64,000 nucleotides of DNA from Synaphobranchus kaupii (Eukaryota > Chordata > Actinopteri > Anguilliformes > Synaphobranchidae): assembly GCA_029718625.1 (NCBI GenBank), contig CM056380.1:44627754-44691753 (forward strand), read 5' to 3'. Each line of letters starts with the position of its first letter. The stretch's first letter is position 1. The notes under the pieces were generated by a model. That model did no database searches. It was not told the DNA's origin and worked only from the letters and a program-made list of their open reading frames with translations. Positions 55,713-64,000 of the stretch are shown piece after piece. The translations under genes were made by a program, and so were the position numbers.

Positions 55713-57270
55713 CCGCCCTGCCGGTTATGCGCACACTCGGGTGCACCAGGGGTGTGTCTAGACATTGTAAAGACCCGGGGCTCAGCCCAGGACATAATGT
55801 CAATTTGTTTTTTTTTGCTTAAAGTGAGAAAAGGGCACATCAACCTAGAAAAACTATTTGACGACACCCAAGATGAATGATTCAAATTAATGCTACAATA
55901 ACAGTACAAATGTAAATATTTTTTTAATCATATCAAAAGGGCCAAGGGCGTAGGAGTGGTTTGGCATCTGTGGGGGACACTTCAGTGCTAGGGAGGTCCG
56001 GGGCATGCCTCCCCCGGAAGAAAATTTTTGAAAAACAGAATTTAAATGCTAATTTCTAGTGCCTTTTGAGAACAGTATTTTTTAATCTGATGTTAAAAAA
56101 ATTATAACATTGAACAAAAGCACTCCAAACGAGCTAACAATATCCTACTGCAAAACAAACCAATCTTTTTAAAAAATGTTTAATTTGTGCTCTTGCAAAA
56201 TCTCCCTCCCTCCCTTTCTTTTCTCATGTCGCTGGATCACATGCTGTATTATTAGATATTATTCTGTTTCTATTTAAATACTGGGTTGGGTACGAGGCTG
56301 ACGTTGGTTCCTTATTCGCAGCTTCTTATTAGTAATTCCCGGTCCACCTTAAATTTTTAGAACTGGTTTCTTATTTGCGGCTGCTTGTTCGCAAATTCAC
56401 AGGCTGATTCAGAACAGTTTTTAAAGCCTTAAAATCGTCTGGCCCGCACGTTACACACACTAGCCTACACCAATGTAAATATACATGCATTTTGTATAAA
56501 AGGTGATTTTTGGCTGGCCCAGTAGGCTACATGTTCCATGCTCAAAAACAAATACAAAAACGGGCTGAAGTTGGTTTCTTATTCGCAGCTCTGGATTTAG
56601 GCAAATATTATGATGAACGCTTATGCGATCCATAGTGAAATCAGGACAGCTTTTAGAGGGTTTATTCATGTTGGGCCAGTTCTAATGCCACTGATTCTTG
56701 AAGAGAGGGTCCTCCCCTGTTCAACCAGTCTCATTTCTGCCTTTTTCATTCAAAAAGTGGTGGCGAAAATGCGTCTGCGGGCTAATTTAGCCCCTCCTTT
56801 TAAAGGAGAATACAAAGAGATGTGCCCTATGTGGGGTTAAGTTGTTCTGTTTTTTTTCCATAGTCAAATATGTTTAATTGGTATGACCATACATATAATG
56901 GACAATAGCCTTCATGCATAGCATTGCCAAATAAATAATTGACTTAAAATAAAATCAATATTACCATCAATATCATCTATATCAATACCACCACTCTTAG
57001 GTGTACAAATTTTTTAAGAAATCTAATGATTCTTTTTAAAAAAAGGAAAAAACAATAACCATTTAAATCTTTGGGTGGTCTGCTACTTTTTTTTATTTTA
57101 TTTTTTTCCAAAGCTTTATTCAACAAGAGATGCATACATAGACAAAACACAGAACACAGCCAGGGGTAGGCCTACATATATTAAACTAATCAACTAAACA
57201 AAAGAATAATTTTATTTTAAAAAAAAGATATTATAAGCAGCACACAGATTAACAGTTTTAATTGCTTTGA
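55713..57270 (-). other. upstream region of Ly6-like copy A
   Basis: 55713-56185 is shared with copy C (63251-63680). About 56190-57215 is absent from copies B and C and looks like an insertion of roughly 1 kb; it carries repeats of cttattcgcagct, and no transposon ends were identified. 57216-57268 is again shared. Confidence 0.6.
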
Positions 57271-59249
57271 CTCTGCCAGGCCTGTTAATGTTAATCACCT
57301 ATCCATCCTTTCTTTTCATGCTTTACTTTTAGTTTACAACCGGCCCCTATACAGCGTACTGTAGACACACAGAGCTCCCACCAGTCTGGCTGTGAGGTTA
57401 AATCCGATGCATTGTGGACTCCCTGAACACCCCCCTCCCCCCAGAGTGCTTATAAGATCACAGGCAGAGATGCATGGGTCACCTGGCACAAAGCTTTATT
57501 TTTTTGTGTGCGTACCCCGGGCTGGATCCCCCCTGACAGCTGCGGTTGGGTTTATAGAGGAGGCGGTGAGAACGAGGTGAAGGGACGAGGGAACGGATCC
57601 ATGCAGCAGTCCAATCGCCTGTCAGCTGTGCTTGGTGCGGTTTGGCACTCTGGCGCCCCCTGGCCCCCGGATTAGGCATTGCATCGGTCCTTGTCGCAGC
57701 ACGTCCAGCCTGGCTTCTGGCAGTACTCCTTAGTGGTGCAGCCCTTGAACCCATAAGCTGCAGCAAAAAAAACAAACACAGTGCATCAGCCATTAACCAG
57801 CTACTAGCCTCAGTATTACCCTGCCTACAACTACTGTCCAGCCAGCGACATTCCAAGCAGCAAATAACCCCACACACTTTTCAAAGCTTTTTTCATCTCC
57901 TGAATCTCCTCAATGGCACATTTATATCAGTTATTAAAATAATCTTTAGCCCAACAATTTTCATCTTCTAGTTCTTGAAATGTTTACCATGAACTATTAC
58001 ATAATCCTGAATCCAATATTTTGAACCCTCTTCTGCACCCCTCCCCATGTCAGCAATACATAGCGTTATCAGCTAATAACCACAAACACTTTTCACGACA
58101 CCTGAAACATTGGTACCTCAAATACAGTACCTCAGCTAAGCCTCAGGGCAATAGGAGGAACATCAGCAACCCCCTAAATTGGAGGTTGCTTTCTCATTGG
58201 TTTATTTCAAATCTTAGGGATCTCTTAACGTCCCCCAGCATGTTCGGAAGGACTGGGAATCTATGTGACCTGGTCTGAGTCAGTTTAATCTGTAGAGCTC
58301 CAGTTGTTCCAAAGAATAGAAAGAACATTCCCCAATCATTAATCTGACTTACAACCCTAGCCCTCTATTTGCGCACACAGTTATACTTTAAAACACCGCA
58401 CACATTTTTGTCAGTAAGATCAGCCATTGTTGTTGCTGGAAGATGTATTCAATCCTGACCTGGGTTCAATCAACATGTGTCCGTAATGTGGATTCACAGT
58501 TGAATGCAAGTTTAAATTCCTTTTCTTCAAAGGTTTTGGTTTTGGTTCCTCATCTTGTGAAGATAATGTTGAAGTGGTTGCCTTTTCACTTAATTTACAA
58601 GTCAAAGTGAAAAAGAAATGCCAAGTGACTTCCTGCCATATACATTTGCTGTGCCAAAGCTGCTCCATGTCTTACCTGTTTTGTAGCAGAACTAGGGGAA
58701 TTCACTTTTGCACTGCAGCAGCTCATTTGTGATGAACACGAAGTCTTCGCAATAGCACTCAATTTGGTATTGTGCTGTGTGTGAGAGAAAGACATGGGGC
58801 AGCACTTGAACAAAAGCTGATCTGTATGCTCCTGTCCACCCCCCTAGAGTACATGACATTCATAAAAATATTGGCAAATTTGGCTTTGTATCTAAACATA
58901 GTACAAATACATTATAGCATTTTACCTGAATATTGTTTGTTTGTGTGTGTGTGTACTCTTGACATCGAGAGTACATGACATCTTTTTTTTTGTTTTATGG
59001 ATTGATTTGCCCCCCCACTGCCACCTCCCTTTTTTGGGTTAGCTTCCATCTCAGCCTGAAATTGCTGCCCATATAGGCAGCATTAGTTCACAACAATGGG
59101 TGGAAAAAAAAGGTAGTTCACAAAAAACGAGTGGGTTGCAACTGCTGAATAGTAGAAAACGGTGTCTGGCTCAAGGAAAAAGAAAGCATGGTTGTTGTAG
59201 CAAACTAGGATGACACCGTTGAAAACATTAGCAGTATTATTGCCTCTGG
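57271..59249 (-). repeat. segmental duplication, copy B of the Ly6-like locus
   Basis: Corresponds to 43012-43724 joined to 53117-53774 and 54860-55463 of copy A. It shows the ancestral arrangement without the LINE, the LTR element or the MITE. Confidence 0.9.
57672..58774 (-). pseudogene. Ly6-like copy B (exons 2-3 only, nonsense mutation)
   Basis: Exon 2 is 58774-58676 and exon 3 is 57757-57672 ([18 protein letters not shown] then TCCDKDRCNA), with splice borders and phases as in copy A. Exon 2 has an in-frame TAG at 58694-58692 where copy A has CAG. The signal-peptide exon and promoter are absent: homology stops at about 59249 and is replaced by an LTR-element fragment. The AATAAA is at 57500-57495. 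Exon 3 remains intact, so it could still serve as an alternative exon. Confidence 0.85.
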
Positions 59250-60893
59250 CGCAGGAGGGACCGCTCTGGAGGCCGACGGTAGCTGGCTCTGCAGCTCAGG
59301 ACAGGCGGGTAGCTGGCTCTGCAGCTCAGGACAGGTGGGTAACTGGCTCTGCAGCTCCGGACAGGCGGGTAGCTGGCTCTACAGCTCCGGACAGGCGGGT
59401 AGCTGGCTCTGCAGTTCCGGACAGGCGGGTAGCTGGCTCTGCAGCTCCGGACAGGTGGGTAGCTGGCTCTGCAGCTCTGGACGGGCGGGTAGCTGGCTCT
59501 GCAGCTCAGGACAGGTGGGCTGGAATGTGGCGGGACAGGAGGGCTGGAACGTGGCGGGACAGGAGGGCTGGAACATGGCGGAACAGGAGGGCTGGAACGT
59601 GGCGGGACAGGAGGCACGACCACCTTGGGAACAGGCAGGGCGTCGGTGAGGGTGACAGACTGGGGAACAGGCGGGGTGTTGGCGAACACGGACGGGTGGA
59701 AAATGGATCCTCCGTTGACAGGTAGCTGAGTCCGTAGACGGAGCCGGGAACCAGGACCCCCTCGTTTTCTCCTGGGCCCATAGTTTCCCGGACACAGGAC
59801 CAGGCGGGTCCCTTTGAAGGGTGACGGTTGGGGTTGGGTAAATGACGGGGTAGTTGGCTCAGGGCTGGCCGGCTGGAGGGTTAGGACTCCGAGCCTAACG
59901 GAGTGGGAGGTGGGCTGATAAAGAGTCCGGGGTGATGGGTGGTGGTCTGCACGCCGACGGGCGAACTCAGGATTCTGCCCCCAGATACCCATGAGGTATT
60001 CCTCATAGTAGTCATTGAAAAATGGGTCAAAAAAAATCCTGAGTTGCCATTACTCGGGTGCCTGTCCGCTGGGTCCTAACTGGCGAGTTCCTTCTGTTAA
60101 GGGCTGGTGGGGGAAGGACCCAAGCGCAGGCAGGAGTACAAAAAACCGAAGTTTAATGAAGGGACAAGGCAGCAATCCGTAGTACAAACAGGCAGGGTCG
60201 AAAACAGGGGAGACAGGCAACGGTACAAAACACAGTCCAAAGAGTAGTCAAGGAACAGGCAGGGGTCGGAACCGGGAAGGCACAGCAAAGGCACAAAAAC
60301 AGAATCCAAAAACAGGGTCATGAGAACACAGGCAGGGGTCGAAACCAGGGAGGCGTAAGAGGAACAAAAAGAAAACAAAACGAAGAACAGTCAACGAAAA
60401 TTAAATAACAGGGGAAGGACGAGGGATAACAAAAACGGATACTAAGGAAACAAAGACAACTCGGAAGGAACTTCTGGAAAAACAACGGTGAGGAACTCAC
60501 AAAGATAGACTGAAATAACAAGGTTTAAATACACAGGGAAGTAATGACACAAAAAGGAATCAAGTGTGGGTGGGAGGAGTAAGGAGCTAGACACAGGTGA
60601 ACACAATAGGAAACAATAATACCATAACTAACAGTTAGTATGTTTAGTACATTAATATCTTATAAAAATATTAGTAAAGCCAGAAGGAAGAAAACGAGAT
60701 ACGAAATACAGAGGAAAACCCGAATGTTCCCAAAATCACCCGAATAGTGCAATGACAAAGACAGGGAGTAGAATCTCAGGAAACATGGAACGCGGACTGA
60801 CAATCGCGAGGGTAATGCGGGAAAATAGGCAAAAGAAATCAGGAAAAATAATAATACAGAATAAATAAACAGACTGAGTACATGATCCTAACA
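59250..60893 (-). mobile_element. partial LTR retroelement (LTR plus 5' internal part)
   Basis: On the - strand a probable LTR runs from TGTTAGGATC (60893) to CCCTTAACA (about 60089). Next comes internal sequence with an open frame containing MGIWGQNPEFARRRADHH and a Pro-rich region, built in part from minisatellites: 30-bp units at 59275-59515 and 24-27-bp units at 59515-59620. The element stops abruptly at 59249 against Ly6-like copy B sequence, so it is truncated. Confidence 0.65.
59275..59620. repeat. coding-type minisatellites (30 bp and about 25 bp)
   Basis: About eight copies of ggtagctggctctgcagctc + cggacaggcg, then four of gctggaacgtggcgggacag + gaggg. The 30-bp unit stays open on both strands. 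Confidence 0.92.
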
Positions 60894-60988
60894 ATTTCAG
60901 TGCTAGGGGGTTCCGGGGGCATCCCCCCCCCCCCCCCCGGAAGAAAATTTTTGAAAAGCAGAACTTAAATGCTAATTTCTAGTGCCTT

Positions 60989-62372
60989 TTGAGAACAGTA
61001 TTTATTAATCTGCTGTTAAAGAAACCTAGCTTGGATCCCACTGATGTCAGGAACTACCATCCTGTATCTCTCTTGCCCTTCCTGTCCAAAACAATTGAAC
61101 GTGCTGTCCTTAACCAACTGTCTGTTTTTCTCCACCACAACAACCTGCTTGACCCGCATCAGTCCGGCTTCAGAACCGGCCATTCCACTGAAACTGCTCT
61201 CCTGGCTGTGACGGAGGCACTCGCCACTGCTAGAGCCTCCCCTCTCTCCTCTGTTGTGATTCTCCTTGACCTGTCTGCGGCATTCGACACGGTCAACCAC
61301 AAACTCCTGATCTCCACACTCGCTGAGATGGGCATTTCTGGAACTGCCCTCTCTTGGTTTGTATCGTATCTCACTGATAGATCCTACCAAGTCTCCTGGA
61401 AGGGTTCCGTCTCTGCTCCCCATCCCCTGTCTACAGGAGTCCCGCAGGGATCTGTACTGGGTCCTCTGCTGTTCTCTATGTATACTAAGTCTCTTGGCTC
61501 AGTAATTCATTCACATGGCTTCTCATACCATAGCTATGCTGATGATATGCAACTCTTCCTCTCTTTCCCTCCCTCTACCCCACAGGTTAAGGAGAGGATA
61601 TCTGCTTGTCTGACTGACATTTCTGAGTGGATGGCTACCCATCACCTGAAGCTCACCTTGACAAAACAGAGCTCCTCTTCATGCCATACAAGACCTCCCC
61701 ACTACATGACCTCTCCATCACCATTGACGGGACCGTGGTGGCTGCCTCCCGCTCTGCAAGGAACCTGGGGGTGGTCCTGGACGACCGGCTGGACTTCAAA
61801 GAGCACATCAGGGCGACGGCTTGGGCCTGCAGGTTCCTCCTGTACAACATCAGGAGGATTCGACCGTACCTGACCACCTACTCCACCCAGGTTCTTGTCC
61901 AGACCATGGTCACCTCTACTACTGCAACTCCCTGCTCGCAAGCCTACCAGCCTGCACCATTCTGCCTCTTCAACTGATCCAGAATGCAGCTGCCCGGCTT
62001 GTGTTCAACCTCCCGAAATTTTCACATGTAACCCCCCTGCTGAGGTCACTCCACTGGCTGCCAGTTGCAGCCAGGATCAGGTTCAAAGTTCTGACCCTGG
62101 CCTACACTGCGACCAATAGGACAGGCCCCGCCTACCTGCAGGCCTTTATCCAGAACTATGTTCCTGCTCGACCACTTCGCTCTTCTACAGCAGGGCGACT
62201 GGCACTTCTCCTCCTCCGTGTCAAAGGCTCTCGCTCGTCCCGACTGCGGAGTTTTTCCACCTTAGCTCCTCAGTGGTGGAATGAACTTCCCATTCCCCTA
62301 CGTTCTACTCCAACCCTGCCTGCATTCCGTCGAGGCCTGAAGACACACCTCTTCAGACTCCACCTTGACTGA
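60989..62372 (+). pseudogene. L2 reverse transcriptase, frameshifted
   Basis: Ordered motifs [39 protein letters not shown] and YADDMQLFLS, then NLGVVLDDRLDF and LHWLPVAARIRFKVL, WNELPIPLR. The pieces lie in three frames, with shifts near 61640-61690 and 61890. The first ten or so codons come from flanking DNA. Confidence 0.88.
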
Positions 62373-62636
62373 TATTCTAACCTAGGAATATCAGTTCCCT
62401 GTGTTTTCCTGTCTGTTTATTATAGTTTATAATAGTATTTAGAATAGAAGTGTAGTATTGCTGATTTATATCAGCTGAACTACAGTCAAAGTCCATTACT
62501 AGGGATAGCTGCTACATTATGGGAAGGATGTGCTTTGTCTTGTCTGTTCTGTAGTGATCTTGATGATGTCTCTGTATGCACTTACTGTACGTCGCTTTGG
62601 ATAAAAGCGTCTGCTAAATGAATGTAATGTAATGTA
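61021..62636 (+). mobile_element. 5'-truncated L2-type LINE
   Basis: It starts abruptly in the RT domain (LDPTDVRNYHPVSLLPFLSK) and ends in gctttggataaaagcgtctg + ctaaatgaatgtaatgtaat, the L2 tail with ATGTA repeats. It is inserted in copy B sequence that is continuous in copy C (63560-63590). Nearby GC content is higher than the flank. Confidence 0.9.
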
Positions 62637-63061
62637 ATATAACGTTAAACAAAAGCACTCCAAACGAGCTAACAATATCCTACTGCAAAACAAACCAATC
62701 TTTTTTTTAAATATGTTTAATTTGTTTAATTAATGTTTAATGTTAATTTGTGCTCTTGTTATTTTTGATTAAAAAAAAATATTATAAGCAGCACACAGAT
62801 TAACAGTTTTAATTGCTTTCTTGTTTTTAGAAAATGATATTTTTTTCATATAAAGTTCAATGTCCTTCATCAAAATAATAAATAGCGGTTTACCTTTTGA
62901 AAATTTCTGTGTATGAATATGATATTTTGCCAAAAGTAAAATAAGGATAAATTAAAAGAATACATCTTCAGGTGTATTATTGTAATGCATGAAACCAAAA
63001 ATAATGTTTTCATATTTTTATATAAAATCTTTATATAAATTATCCATAATAAATTTACAAA
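62637..63061. repeat. 939-bp-period tandem duplication, first copy
   Basis: Almost identical to 63576-64000 (one change noticed: aacgttaaac versus aacattaaac). The duplication may continue beyond the window. Confidence 0.9.
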
Positions 63062-64000
63062 TATGACTTTCATAAAAATATTGGCAAATTTGGCTTCGTA
63101 TCTAAACGTAGTACAAATCCAAATGCATTATAGCATTTTACCTGAATATTGTTTGTTTGTGTGTGTGTGTACTCTTGACATTGAGAGTACTTGACATCTT
63201 TTTTTTGTTTTATGGATTGATTTGCCACCCCTCTCCCCCCACTTTTTATACCGCCCTGCCGGTTATGTGCACACTCAGGTAGTTTTTTTTGCTTAAAGTG
63301 AGAAAAGGGCACATCAACCTAGAATAACTATTTGACGACACCCAAGATGAATGATTCAAATTAATGCTACAATAACAGTACAAATGTAAATATTATTTTA
63401 ATCATATCAAAAGGGCCAAGGGCGTAGGAGTGGTTTGGCATCTGTGGGGGACACTTCAGTGCTAGGGAGGTCCAGGGCATGCCTCCCACGGAAGAAGTTT
63501 TTTGAAAAACAGAACTTAAATGCTCATTTCTAGTGCCTTTTGAGAACAGTATTTTTTAATCTGCTGTTAAAAAAATTATAACATTAAACAAAAGCACTCC
63601 AAACGAGCTAACAATATCCTACTGCAAAACAAACCAATCTTTTTTTTAAATATGTTTAATTTGTTTAATTAATGTTTAATGTTAATTTGTGCTCTTGTTA
63701 TTTTTGATTAAAAAAAAATATTATAAGCAGCACACAGATTAACAGTTTTAATTGCTTTCTTGTTTTTAGAAAATGATATTTTTTTCATATAAAGTTCAAT
63801 GTCCTTCATCAAAATAATAAATAGCGGTTTACCTTTTGAAAATTTCTGTGTATGAATATGATATTTTGCCAAAAGTAAAATAAGGATAAATTAAAAGAAT
63901 ACATCTTCAGGTGTATTATTGTAATGCATGAAACCAAAAATAATGTTTTCATATTTTTATATAAAATCTTTATATAAATTATCCATAATAAATTTACAAA
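63062..64000 (-). repeat. copy C of the Ly6-like locus (partial)
   Basis: 63062-63230 matches copy A intron 1. 63241-63290 matches its promoter, with the exon 1 interval missing. 63290-64000 matches the upstream region. No coding exon remains inside the window. Confidence 0.8.
63243..63250 (-). promoter_or_regulatory. relic TATA box of copy C
   Basis: Same TATAAAAA promoter segment as at 55705, but the following 5'UTR and signal-peptide exon are deleted. Intron-1-like sequence (63062-63230) follows directly. Confidence 0.55.

Overview
The window is animal nuclear DNA from a ray-finned (teleost-type) fish. The evidence is a multi-exon vertebrate gene with GT-AG introns, very long CA/GT microsatellites, Tc1/mariner and PIF/Harbinger transposons, and L2/CR1-type LINEs with their partner SINEs. 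No bacterial gene, CRISPR array or operon was seen, and no tRNA or rRNA gene was recognised.

Positions 1-36489 (+ strand) carry most of eml4 (EMAP-like 4, a microtubule-associated protein). By comparison with human EML4 as recalled, the window holds exons 3 to 23 plus the 33-nt alternative exon 6b, 22 exons in all. Exons 1-2, which carry the coiled-coil trimerisation segment, lie upstream. The exons encode the basic Ser-rich microtubule-binding linker, the HELP motif and the tandem beta-propeller (TAPE) domain, then a Pro/Thr/Ser-rich tail. Two places need checking: the exon 10/11 junction, which is in frame only with a secondary acceptor, and a C7 run in the last exon that shifts the frame of the tail.

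Most of the intronic DNA is tandem arrays, several lying directly against splice sites, and transposons. Intron 16 holds two Tc1-type elements 11 bp apart. Intron 17 holds two PIF/Harbinger-type elements back to back that share one TTA target duplication. About 36490-42480 is 3'UTR and downstream flank with more minisatellites.

From about 43010 to the end lies a duplicated small-gene locus on the - strand. It encodes a secreted Ly6/uPAR-like protein: a signal-peptide exon with a TATA box, then two cysteine-rich exons ending in a CC-x2-D-x-C-N motif. Copy A has all three exons intact but is split by a 9.4-kb nested insertion. A LINE of CR1/L2 type sits in intron 2, and inside it sits a young 5-kb LTR retrotransposon that encodes an intact 555-residue Gag and no pol. 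Copy B has an in-frame stop in exon 2 and has lost promoter and exon 1, replaced by part of another LTR element. Copy C, at the window edge, keeps the TATA region but lacks exon 1. An L2 LINE and a 939-bp tandem duplication complete the region.

The most rewarding items are the hidden Ly6-like gene family, the gag-only LTR element, the conserved exon 6b, the paired transposon insertions, and the arrays lying against eml4 splice sites.
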